DNA of 64,000 nucleotides from CAVQJU01 sp963729215 (GTDB lineage Bacteria; Acidobacteriota; Vicinamibacteria; Vicinamibacterales; CAVVIG01): contig CAVSND010000023.1 in assembly GCA_963729215.1 (NCBI GenBank), forward strand, positions 434,001-498,000, read 5' to 3'. Shown here piece by piece: positions 10,327-17,812 of the stretch (positions within the stretch are counted from its first letter, which is position 1; each line of letters starts with the position of its first letter). The notes under the pieces were generated by a model. The model was not told the DNA's origin, searched no databases, and saw nothing but the letters and a program-made list of their open reading frames with translations. The position numbers and the translations under genes were made by a program.

Positions 10327-10950
10327 ATGACGAGGCAATTGATGGCAACGGCGATCGCGATGTCGATGGCGGCTGGCTCGCTGTTCGCCCAGGGGTTCCG
10401 TTCGCCAAGTCCGACAGGCGTGGCGTCCACTCAGGTGGGGGGCAAGTACGTCGCCGGCGGCGAGGCGCCCCAGTACCAGAACGGCAAGTGGATCGAAATT
10501 TCCTACGGCCGCCCCATCAAGCGGGGGCGCGATTTGTGGGGCGCCGGCGCGGATTACGGACGCACACTCAACGACGGCGCTCCGGTCTGGCGCGCGGGCG
10601 CGAATGTCTCCACTCGACTCAAGAGTGAAGTCGGGCTTGTCATCAACGGCAAGACGGTGCCCGCAGGCGAGTACAGCCTGTTCATCGATCTCAAGCCCAA
10701 CAACTGGACGCTGATCGTGTCTCGCTGGGCGGCGTCGCCGACATTCCCCGGAACCAAGGACGCATTGTTCGGCGCGTTCGATTACACGCCCGACAAGGAC
10801 GTCGTTCGGGCGCCGATGAAAATGGCCGCGCTGCCGTTTTCGGTGGACCAGCTGACCTGGAGCTTCGTCGATATGTCGGAATCCGCGGGCGGGATGGCCA
10901 TCATGTGGGACAAGGTGATGGCATCGGCAGCGTTTACAGTCGCGAAGTAG
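10327..10950 (+). CDS. exported DUF2911 protein
   Basis: 207 residues with a Sec signal (about 1-21, ending SLFAQ), then a beta-rich domain with EISYGRPIKRGRDLWG, VWRAGANVSTRL, GKTVPAGEYSLF and NWTLIVSRW, which are the conserved blocks of DUF2911. The family is common in Acidobacteriota and Bacteroidota and has no established function. CTGGAGGATGGCAA precedes the ATG, a fair ribosome site. It ends at a hairpin shared with the convergent MBL gene. Confidence 0.85.
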   Translation: MTRQLMATAIAMSMAAGSLFAQGFRSPSPTGVASTQVGGKYVAGGEAPQYQNGKWIEISYGRPIKRGRDLWGAGADYGRTLNDGAPVWRAGANVSTRLKSEVGLVINGKTVPAGEYSLFIDLKPNNWTLIVSRWAASPTFPGTKDALFGAFDYTPDKDVVRAPMKMAALPFSVDQLTWSFVDMSESAGGMAIMWDKVMASAAFTVAK

Positions 10951-10978
10951 TGCAGGCCTTCAGGCCTGCACCCACTAC
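10946..10978. terminator. bidirectional hairpin between convergent genes
   Basis: TGCAGGCC-TTCA-GGCCTGCA makes a perfect 8-bp stem with a 4-base loop; the flanks GTAG and CTAC extend it after a small bulge. It sits exactly between the stops of the DUF2911 gene and the MBL gene. There is no T-tract, so it may be a stability hairpin rather than an intrinsic terminator. Confidence 0.5.
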
Positions 10979-11910
10979 TTCTTCTTCATCTCGTCGTAGG
11001 CAATCTGCATGTTGGCCTTCGCCCCGCCCCACTGCGGGTTCGCGCTGGCGACGTATCCCTTGTATTTGGGCGCGATCTTGTATTCGGCGGCAGCCTGGTC
11101 CACGCTCTTGCCGGCCTTCATCTCGGCCTCGGCAAACTCGACGAACTCCTTCGTGAACTCGGCATACTCCTTGAGATCGTTCCAGCTCGACACGGGAATA
11201 TGTCCGTTGATGATGGTGTCCACGTTTTTCACGCCACCGATCACTTTTGCCAGCGTCCTGGGCTGTTCGATGACACTCCCTCCGTTGTCCGGGTCGACGT
11301 AGGGCAGCGCCTTCCACGCGAAGAAGTCGCCGACGTGCATCGTCCTCAGCGCGGGGAAGACCACGAAGCTGTCGCCGTTGGTGTGGCCGCGCCCGAAGTA
11401 GTACAGGTCGATCTCGTCCTTACCTGAGCCAACCGTCAGCTTGTCCTTGTAGGTCTTCGTGGGGAGGAACTTCGCCCTGGCGCCCTTGAACTCGTCCATC
11501 TTTACCATGTTCGCTTTGGTGTTTTCCTGGACGATGCTCTCGACGCTGGCGCCAAAGAACTCGTTCCCGCCCGTGTGATCGCTGTGCGTGTGCGTGTTAA
11601 TGATCCGGATGATCGGTTTATTCGTGACGGTCTTGATGCGATCGAGAATCGTCTGGCCGTAACCGGGGAGCTTCGTGTCCACGAGGGTCACGCCGGCGTC
11701 CGTGATGAAGACCGCCGTATTGCCGCCGCTGAAGGCGTCCGTGTCCTCCACACTCGAACCGGTGACGATGTACAGGTTGTCCTTGACCTTTTCGATCTTC
11801 GTCGCCGCGATCGCCTTTGGCGTCGGTCCGGCCGGCGGCGCCTGGCCTGCGACGGCCAGCGGCAGCGCGCCGGCAACGACTAGCGTACTGAGCACGAACC
11901 AACGCGTCAT
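10975..11910 (-). CDS. exported MBL-fold metallohydrolase (paralogue 1)
   Basis: Metallo-beta-lactamase fold with signal peptide (residues 1-22). The zinc motif is THTHSDHTGG, with later ligands in GRGHTNGDS and the terminal NGHIPV. The C-terminal extension (SVDQAAAEYKIAPKYKGYV) is shared with the next gene. The start was taken at ATG 11910, giving the signal peptide; the open frame extends 20 codons upstream without one. 311 residues. It probably hydrolyses an ester, lactone or beta-lactam-like substrate in the periplasm; the substrate is not deducible. Confidence 0.8.
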   Translation of the reverse strand: MTRWFVLSTLVVAGALPLAVAGQAPPAGPTPKAIAATKIEKVKDNLYIVTGSSVEDTDAFSGGNTAVFITDAGVTLVDTKLPGYGQTILDRIKTVTNKPIIRIINTHTHSDHTGGNEFFGASVESIVQENTKANMVKMDEFKGARAKFLPTKTYKDKLTVGSGKDEIDLYYFGRGHTNGDSFVVFPALRTMHVGDFFAWKALPYVDPDNGGSVIEQPRTLAKVIGGVKNVDTIINGHIPVSSWNDLKEYAEFTKEFVEFAEAEMKAGKSVDQAAAEYKIAPKYKGYVASANPQWGGAKANMQIAYDEMKKK

Positions 11911-11941
11911 CACCTGCTCCTGTCTGTTCGACGAACAGCTT

Positions 11942-12844
11942 CTACTTCTGGCCCAGTTCGTTGTAGGCAATCTGGATGTTGTTCTTGATTCCGCCCAGGA
12001 ACGTGCTCACGGTGTAGCCGCTGTACTGCGCCGGCACCTTGTACTCGGCCGCGGCCGCATCAACGCTCTTTCCGGCCTTGATCTCGTCCCTGACCCACGT
12101 GACGAAGCTGTCGTTGAAGGCGGCGTACTGCTTCAGGTCGGCCGGCGTCATCCGCGGGCTGTGGCCGGTGATGATGGTGTCCACGTTCTTGATGCCCGAG
12201 GCAGCCTTCGCCAGCGTCTTGCCGTACTCCACCGCGCTGCCGCCGTTGTTCGGATCGATGATCGGCGTCGTCTTGCCGGCGAACGCGTCGCCTGAATGCA
12301 TGACCCGCAGCGCGCGAAACACGACCCAGGCATCGCCGTTGGTGTGGGCTTTTCCGAAATAGTACAAATCGATCTGATCGTTGCCCTTGCCGATCGACAG
12401 CTTGTCCTTGAAGGTCTTCTTCGGGATGAACACCGACTTATCGCCCTTGAAGGCGTCCATCTTCTCCATGTTTGTCTTGGTGTTTTCCTGAGCCACGAAC
12501 TCAACGGACGCCCCGAAGAACTCGTTGCTGCCGTTGTGATCGCCGTGCGTGTGCGTGTTGATGATGGTGGTGATCGGCTTGTTGGTCACCGACTTCACCT
12601 TGTCCATGATCGCCTGGCCCCAGCCGGCGAGCTTCGTGTCGACCAGCACGACGCCGGTATCGGTGATGAACGCGGCGGTGTTTCCTCCGCCGCCCGTGAT
12701 CATGTACAGACGATCGTTCACCTTCTCGATTTCGGCGACGTTGGGTCCCTGCGGCCCGCGGCCGGCAGGTGCCTGAAAGCCCGCGGCAGCAAGCGACAAC
12801 CCGCCGCCGACGAGAAGGACGCCGAGAATGATTCCACGCTTCAT
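11942..12844 (-). CDS. exported MBL-fold metallohydrolase (paralogue 2)
   Basis: 300 residues with a signal peptide and the zinc motif THTHGDHNGS, GKAHTNGDA and TGHSPR. It is clearly paralogous to the downstream gene along its whole length (for example NEFFGASVE and the SVDAAAAEYK tail). A strong ribosome site (TGGAGGGATCTC) precedes the ATG, which overlaps the hupE stop (ATGA). The tandem pair plus hupE forms one operon. Confidence 0.8.
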   Translation of the reverse strand: MKRGIILGVLLVGGGLSLAAAGFQAPAGRGPQGPNVAEIEKVNDRLYMITGGGGNTAAFITDTGVVLVDTKLAGWGQAIMDKVKSVTNKPITTIINTHTHGDHNGSNEFFGASVEFVAQENTKTNMEKMDAFKGDKSVFIPKKTFKDKLSIGKGNDQIDLYYFGKAHTNGDAWVVFRALRVMHSGDAFAGKTTPIIDPNNGGSAVEYGKTLAKAASGIKNVDTIITGHSPRMTPADLKQYAAFNDSFVTWVRDEIKAGKSVDAAAAEYKVPAQYSGYTVSTFLGGIKNNIQIAYNELGQK

Positions 12845-13923
12845 GAGATCCCTCCAGGAAAGAACACCCGCTGAACGAACCAGAACGCACCGGCCAGGAT
12901 GACGACAACGGATCCGGCCATCGCCAGATGGCGGCCCGCCCACTCGCTCCGGGACTTCAGGGCCCCGAGGGCCGACGCCACCAGCACGACAACGAGCAGT
13001 TGCCCGATTTCGACGCCGAAGTTGAACGAAAACAGCGACCAGCCGAGCGCGCGCGCCGGCAGCTCCATCTCTCGCAGCACGTTCGCGAACCCGAATCCAT
13101 GGATGAAGCCGAACGTGAACGCAATCCAGACCCGGACGTCGCGGCCACCCTTCGCCAGGATGTTGTCGGCGCCCACATAAACGATGCTGAGGGCGATGGC
13201 CGGTTCGATCAGGCGTGCGGGCGGCGTCACGATATTGAGCGCCGCGAGCGACAACGTGATGCTGTGCGCGACCGTGAACGACGTCACGACCAGCAGCAGC
13301 TGACGAAGCGAGCCGCCGAGGAGCAGAAGGCCGACCAGGAACAGGATGTGATCGGGGCCGATCAGGATGTGGTGGATGCCGGACGGGACGAATTTTCTCA
13401 CAACGGCCAGCACACCCTGCCGGGTGCCGGCAAAGTACTCCAGCCGCGGGTGATTGCCGTCGAGGATCATCTGCGACGTCAGTGTTTCACCTTCGTACAT
13501 GTTCACGAACGTCTGGTGCTGGGGGTCGTACGGAAACATGACCGTGTTGACCGTGACGACGCCCGGTGCGGCTGCGACGGCGTACCGCAGATGCAGGCGC
13601 AAGGACTGGCGTTCGCGGAGAATCTCGGGTGGCGACCATTCGGGCGTCAGCCGCCGGCCGTCGGCGTCGAGTTCGACGCGCGGCGTGAGCAAAGCGCGGA
13701 TCGCACCCTCGCGTTCGGCGACCACCGCCGGTTCGAGCAGCCGTTCTGGCGGCGCAATCTGAAGGTCGTGCGCGAGATCGAAGATGTGCACGACCAGGGA
13801 CACGTCGAGCGCGGACTTCTGAACCTGGACGTCGAGGTAACTGAAGGGCACCGGATGTGCGATCGCGGGCCTCGCCCACGCGAGAAGCCCGGCCGCAAGA
13901 ACCGCCGCAACGCGCCGACGCAT
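12841..13923 (-). CDS. HupE/UreJ-family membrane protein
   Basis: 360 residues. A signal peptide and a periplasmic beta-rich domain (HPVPFSYLDVQVQ) occupy about the first 190 residues, followed by about six membrane segments with the family signature HHILIGPDHILFLVGLLLL and FTVAHSITLSLAAL. HupE/UreJ proteins are proposed nickel or cobalt transporters; this longer form is common in environmental bacteria, where its role is unproven. ATG 13923 was chosen because it begins the signal peptide. It is divergent from the AlkB-like gene 24 bases away. Confidence 0.8.
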   Translation of the reverse strand: MRRRVAAVLAAGLLAWARPAIAHPVPFSYLDVQVQKSALDVSLVVHIFDLAHDLQIAPPERLLEPAVVAEREGAIRALLTPRVELDADGRRLTPEWSPPEILRERQSLRLHLRYAVAAAPGVVTVNTVMFPYDPQHQTFVNMYEGETLTSQMILDGNHPRLEYFAGTRQGVLAVVRKFVPSGIHHILIGPDHILFLVGLLLLGGSLRQLLLVVTSFTVAHSITLSLAALNIVTPPARLIEPAIALSIVYVGADNILAKGGRDVRVWIAFTFGFIHGFGFANVLREMELPARALGWSLFSFNFGVEIGQLLVVVLVASALGALKSRSEWAGRHLAMAGSVVVILAGAFWFVQRVFFPGGIS

Positions 13924-13947
13924 AACGAGCAATGGTAACGTAAACTC

Positions 13948-14566
13948 GTGGAAATCGCGCCGGGGGCGTTTCACCTTCCGCGGTATCTTTCCCTCGAACA
14001 TCAGCGGGCGCTGTTCGGCCGGTGCCGCGCGCTGATGGATGGCGATGTGCCCGGCTACGTGCCGACGGTGCGCGGCGGCGGCACCATGCATGTCCGCATG
14101 CTCTGCCTCGGGAGGCACTGGAACGGCTTGCTCTACAAGTACGAGGCGAGCCGGTCTGACCGCGACGGGCTGCCGGCGCCGCCGCTTCCGGAGGAGCTCC
14201 GGCGGCTGGCGAACGAGATCGCCGCGGCTGTGGGCATGCGGTTCGACGCCGATCTCTGTATCCTCAATTACTACGATGCCGCCGGCCGCATGGGCGTGCA
14301 CCAGGACAAAGACGAGAGCCCGACCTCATTGGCCGCCGGCCATCCCGTCGTCTCGGTGTCCATCGGTGACACCGCGCGATTTCTGTTCGGAGGGCTGCGC
14401 CGGCGGGATCCCGTGGACACGATTCAGCTCGAATCCGGAGACGCCTTCGTCTTTGGAGGTCCCGCGCGGCTCCGCTATCACGGCGTGTCACGTATCGCGC
14501 CTGGAACAGCGCCCCCAGGAACTCGGCATCGACGGGCGCTTCAACCTGACCTTCCGGCAATACTGA
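13948..14566 (+). CDS. AlkB-like Fe(II)/2-oxoglutarate dioxygenase, frameshifted
   Basis: Repair-type dioxygenase of alkylated nucleic acids. Landmarks are LNYYDAAGRMGVHQDKDE with the HxD iron ligands, SVSIGDTARFLFGG, the distal histidine in RLRYHGVSRI, and the 2-oxoglutarate-binding arginines in the closing RFNLTFRQY. The frame is lost at 14512-14516, where a run of five Cs (one too many, next to CCAGG) shifts the last 18 residues. Repaired length is 205. Read without repair, the frame runs into the next gene and looks like a fusion; this is an artefact. Confidence 0.85.
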
Positions 14567-14579
14567 GCGTCGTGCCGCG

Positions 14580-14585
14580 TATACT
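14580..14585 (+). promoter_or_regulatory. candidate -10 box TATACT before the TIM-barrel gene
   Basis: TATACT lies 35 bases upstream of the ATG at 14620, just after the alkB stop. The upstream sequence shows no clear TTGACA. The same hexamer is found at a similar distance before 16995. Confidence 0.3.
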
Positions 14586-14619
14586 CGACGCGAATGGCCA
14601 TGGACCTCAGGAGCCAGTC

Positions 14620-15552
14620 ATGATGTCACGCCGAACGATGCTTCTGGTGCCGCTTGCGTCTCTCGCGGCGGCCGCGCCGGAGACTGCCGCCCTCGGCGAT
14701 TCAGCGGCGCCGAAGCCTGCGGGCAAGAAGATGTCGCTCGCCCTTCACCAGAACACGTCCGCCGGCGCGGGCTATCGCAAGTCCCTGGAAGGCTGGGCGC
14801 GCGCGGGCGTCAAAGAAGTCGAACTGACCGCGCAGCTGCTGGACGAGTTTCTCAAGACCGACTCGCTCGCCGCCGCTCGCCGCGTACTGACCGACCTCGG
14901 GTTGACACCCGTGTCGGCCGCCTGCGGCGTTCAGGGCATCTGGGAGCCGAATCCGAACCACGCGGCCGGGCTGGAGGATCTCAAGAGACGCTGCGAGATG
15001 TTCAGCGCGCTCGGGCTCACGCGGTTGTACGCGCCGACCGGCACCACGGCAAAATTCACACCGGACGACTACAAGGCTGGCGTGGAGAACATGCGCCAGG
15101 TCGGTGACGTCGCGAAGCAGTTCGGGATGACGGCCATGGCGGAATTCGTTCGCGCGTCTTCGTTTATCTCCACGCTCGGCACGATGCTGCGCATGACGCG
15201 CGAGGCGTCGCATCCGAACATGCAAATTCTGTTCGACTGCTATCACTTCTGGTCCGGACAGAGTAAGTTCGAAGACCTCGGCCTGCTCCGGCCGGGCGAC
15301 ATCGGTCACGTGCATTTTCAGGACGTGCCGGACATGCCGCGGGAGCTGCTCGACCAGAACACCCGCGTCATCCCGGGTGACGGCGTGACGCCGCTGGTGG
15401 CGATTCTGCGGAAGCTGGCGGAGAAGGGGTATGCCGGTCCGCTCTCGGTGGAGTTGTTCCTGCCGAAATTTCAACAGGGCGATCCTTTCGAGGTGGCGCG
15501 CGAGATCCGGCAGAAAGCCGAGGCCGTCATGCGTCAGGCGCGCGTGATCTGA
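14620..15552 (+). CDS. exported TIM-barrel sugar isomerase/epimerase-like protein
   Basis: 310 residues with a twin-arginine-like leader (MMSRRTMLLVPL). The xylose-isomerase-like TIM barrel shows VKEVELTA, TRLYAPTG, MQILFDCYHFW, GDIGHVHFQDVP and YAGPLSVELFLP, which carry the usual acidic and histidine metal ligands. It probably isomerises or epimerises a sugar or sugar acid; the substrate is unknown. AGGAG at 14609-14613 supports ATG 14620; a second in-frame ATG follows at once. Confidence 0.8.
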   Translation: MMSRRTMLLVPLASLAAAAPETAALGDSAAPKPAGKKMSLALHQNTSAGAGYRKSLEGWARAGVKEVELTAQLLDEFLKTDSLAAARRVLTDLGLTPVSAACGVQGIWEPNPNHAAGLEDLKRRCEMFSALGLTRLYAPTGTTAKFTPDDYKAGVENMRQVGDVAKQFGMTAMAEFVRASSFISTLGTMLRMTREASHPNMQILFDCYHFWSGQSKFEDLGLLRPGDIGHVHFQDVPDMPRELLDQNTRVIPGDGVTPLVAILRKLAEKGYAGPLSVELFLPKFQQGDPFEVAREIRQKAEAVMRQARVI

Positions 15553-15562
15553 TCGGCAGCCG

Positions 15563-16402
15563 ATGCAGGTGCTGCGCGTCAGCGGACCCGGCGACCCGCG
15601 TGTCAGCGTGTACCGGTCGGTGTCGGACGCGGAACTGCTGCGGCAACGCGGCCAGTTTGTCGCCGAAGGACGATTGGTCGTCGAGCGAGTGATCGCCGAA
15701 CGCCGCTACGCCATCCAGTCGGTGCTGCTGAGCGAAGCGGCATACCGGGCACTCGAGCCAGCGTTGGAAACCCTGGACCGTGACGTCCCCGTTTACGTCT
15801 GCGCCGGCGGCGATTTTCTCGGCATCACGGGTTACGACGTGCATCGCGGCTGCCTCGCGCTGGCCGAGCGGCCGGCGCCTCTTTCGCTGGACGCACTCCT
15901 CCGGCGCGCGGAGGTCATCGTCGCGCTCGAGGGCGTCACAAATGCGGACAATGTCGGCGGTGTGTTCAGGAACGCCGCGGCGTTCGGCGCGGACGCCGTG
16001 CTGCTCGACGGCGCGTCGTGCGATCCCCTGTATCGGAAGGCGATTCGCACGTCGATGGCCGCCACCTTGCGCGTGCCCTTCGCCCGCCTGGCGGATCGCG
16101 CGAGCGAATGGCCGTCCGCGCTCGCCGCGCTGCGAGCGCGCGGCTTCACGCTCGTCGCCTTGACGCCGGCGGATTCGGCACGCGACCTGGACGAGTTTGC
16201 AACGTCGCCGCGTCCGGCCAGGCTCGCGCTGCTGCTTGGCAGCGAGGGTCCGGGCCTGAGCGATGCCTCGTCAGCCGCCGCCGATCATCACGTGCGGATT
16301 CCCGTCAATCCGGACGTGGACTCGTTGAACCTTGCCGTTGCTGCCGGCATCGCGCTGTATCGGCTCTCTGCCGGGGCGGGCAATGGCGATTCGGCTGGCT
16401 GA
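15563..16402 (+). CDS. TrmH/SpoU-family RNA 2'-O-methyltransferase
   Basis: SPOUT-class methyltransferase. An N-terminal substrate-binding region (RQRGQFVAEGRLVVERV) is followed by the knotted domain with motif 1 (ALEGVTNADNVGGVFRNAAAFG), motif 2 (LLGSEGPGLSD) and motif 3 (IPVNPDVDSLNLAVAAGIALY). The target is probably ribosomal or transfer RNA; the order of motifs does not tell which nucleotide. 279 residues, 10 bases after the previous gene. Confidence 0.85.
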   Translation: MQVLRVSGPGDPRVSVYRSVSDAELLRQRGQFVAEGRLVVERVIAERRYAIQSVLLSEAAYRALEPALETLDRDVPVYVCAGGDFLGITGYDVHRGCLALAERPAPLSLDALLRRAEVIVALEGVTNADNVGGVFRNAAAFGADAVLLDGASCDPLYRKAIRTSMAATLRVPFARLADRASEWPSALAALRARGFTLVALTPADSARDLDEFATSPRPARLALLLGSEGPGLSDASSAAADHHVRIPVNPDVDSLNLAVAAGIALYRLSAGAGNGDSAG

Positions 16403-16458
16403 TCGATTGCACCGGAGTCTCCACGATCGCGGTAACCCCGCGCGAAAGGAGATGACCC

Positions 16459-16980
16459 GTGCAGAATCTGATCATCGCTTCCGCTGTGACCCTGGCAATG
16501 GCTTCGATAACTTCGATAACTTTGATACCAGGGGCGCTCCACTCCGATCCTGTCCTCGTTCGATCCGTTCTCGACGGCGACACGATCGACGTCGCGGGAG
16601 TCGGCCGCGTCAGGCTGCTTGGCATCGACGCTCCCGAGCTTGCGCACGGCCACGACACGGCGGCGCCGTTTGCGTACGAGGCCCGCGAAAAGCTGATCGA
16701 GCTGGTGCTGCACCGCTGGGTCCGGCTCGAAGCCGATGCGGAGCGGCTCGACGGATACAACCGGCACCTCGCCTATGTCGTGCGCGAGGATGGCCTTTTC
16801 GTCAACGCCGCGCTGCTGCGCGAAGGTCTGGCGCGTGTCACGGCCCGGGTGCCCCTGACGCGTCTCTCCGAACTGCGGCGCGCGGAGGCGGATGCCCAGG
16901 CGTCCAGGCGAGGCATGTGGGGCCAGGCGGCGCCAGTGCACCCGCCGAGTTATACTCGGCGTCGCAAGTCCACCCTCTAA
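16459..16980 (+). CDS. thermonuclease-family (SNase-like) nuclease
   Basis: 173 residues. A short hydrophobic leader precedes the SNase core: VRSVLDGDTIDVAG, VRLLGIDAPEL, YEAREKLIELV and GYNRHLAYV, with the acidic metal ligands and arginines of staphylococcal nuclease. It is probably secreted or membrane-anchored. GTG 16459 is preceded by AAAGGAG. Residues 15-23 come from an iterated CTTCGATAA word in the leader (16502-16529). Confidence 0.85.
   Translation: MQNLIIASAVTLAMASITSITLIPGALHSDPVLVRSVLDGDTIDVAGVGRVRLLGIDAPELAHGHDTAAPFAYEAREKLIELVLHRWVRLEADAERLDGYNRHLAYVVREDGLFVNAALLREGLARVTARVPLTRLSELRRAEADAQASRRGMWGQAAPVHPPSYTRRRKSTL
16502..16529 (+). repeat. ACTTCGATA word repeat inside the nuclease leader
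   Basis: CTTCGATAA is read twice, followed by the related CTTTGATAC. It encodes the ASITSITLI stretch of the signal region, so the repeat was accommodated in frame. Confidence 0.55.
16951..16956 (+). promoter_or_regulatory. candidate -10 box TATACT inside the nuclease 3' end
   Basis: TATACT lies 38 bases before the GTG at 16995 and within the last codons of the nuclease gene. No matching -35 is clear. Confidence 0.3.
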
Positions 16981-16994
16981 GAGCGCAGGAGTTC

Positions 16995-17705
16995 GTGCCC
17001 GAGATTCCCGTCGAATATGCGTCGCAACGCAAGATCCGTGAGCGCAACAAGCTTTACTACCGATTCAATCACTGGCCGATCTGGATCTTCGTCTTCTTCA
17101 TCGCGCCCGGTCCGCTGACGTTCGATCTCTTCGAGCATGGGTTTGATGTCCGGATGGCGCTGTGGCTCGGCCTGGTGCTCGTGGGCACCGGTGTCGCCGG
17201 CCTTCGAGGCAGCCTGCCGGGCGTCGAGCCGCGGCCGTACATCATCCGCTTCACCGAGGATCGCCCGAACCCGCTCTACCGCCGCGTGTGCTACACATTC
17301 GCGTGGAGCGAGGTCATCACCTTCGCGCTGCTCAACATCACGGGCCTCGTCATCGCGATCGTCACGGGCCAGTGGTATCTCAAGCAGATTTACCGCGTCG
17401 CGTACTTTCCGATTGCGGGCGCGATCTGGCTGCTGGGAGCGCTGGGACGGCTGCCGCGCGTGAAGCCGTCGACCAAGGGCGAGGGACACGAGCGGCGATA
17501 TTTCTACGGCTCGGTATGGGCCGTGTGCTGGGCGCAGCCCGCACTCTGGCTCATGTGGAAGGTCATCCCACGCACGCGCGTGGGCGATTCCGTCAAGCTG
17601 CTGGTCTTTCTCGGCATCCTGGCCTTCGTCGGGAACCTGGCGCGGCTCGGCCGTCTTCCCCGCACAAGACCGATCGTCCCCGGAGAACTCGCGGTCTCCG
17701 ACTAA
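16995..17705 (+). CDS. integral membrane protein of unknown function
   Basis: 236 residues with about six hydrophobic segments (IWIFVFFIAPGPLTFDLF, ALWLGLVLVGTGVAGLRG, ITFALLNITGLVIAIV, AYFPIAGAIWLLGALG, AVCWAQPALWLMW, LLVFLGILAFVGNLA). I do not recognise a family. The start is a GTG with GCAGGAG in front. Its stop lies in the left arm of the GTCATC element. Confidence 0.7.
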   Translation: MPEIPVEYASQRKIRERNKLYYRFNHWPIWIFVFFIAPGPLTFDLFEHGFDVRMALWLGLVLVGTGVAGLRGSLPGVEPRPYIIRFTEDRPNPLYRRVCYTFAWSEVITFALLNITGLVIAIVTGQWYLKQIYRVAYFPIAGAIWLLGALGRLPRVKPSTKGEGHERRYFYGSVWAVCWAQPALWLMWKVIPRTRVGDSVKLLVFLGILAFVGNLARLGRLPRTRPIVPGELAVSD

Positions 17706-17812
17706 TCATCTAGTCATTTGGTCATTTAGTCATCTGGTCATCGTTGACAAAATTTCCCAATGGTCAAATTTCAAAACGATGACCAGATGACTAGATGACC
17801 AGATGACTAAAT
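17704..17812. repeat. GTCATCTG/GATGACCA inverted word element, copy 1
   Basis: The left arm (17706-17745) iterates TCATYTRG; the right arm (17774-17812) iterates GATGACYA. Over 38 aligned positions the arms pair with three differences, all compatible with G-T wobble. The loop of about 28 bases is AT-rich. The right arm supplies the ATG of the downstream methyltransferase. Confidence 0.8.

Noticed and set aside
13948..15552. A single 534-codon open frame that looks like an AlkB-sugar isomerase fusion.
   Set aside because: The last 18 AlkB residues (ending RFNLTFRQY) are in the +1 frame and the isomerase has its own ribosome site and Tat-like leader; an extra C at 14512-14516 removes the AlkB stop from frame.
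17704..17812. A CRISPR-like array.
   Set aside because: The units are contiguous 8-base words without unique spacers, arranged as inverted arms; no cas genes are in the window.
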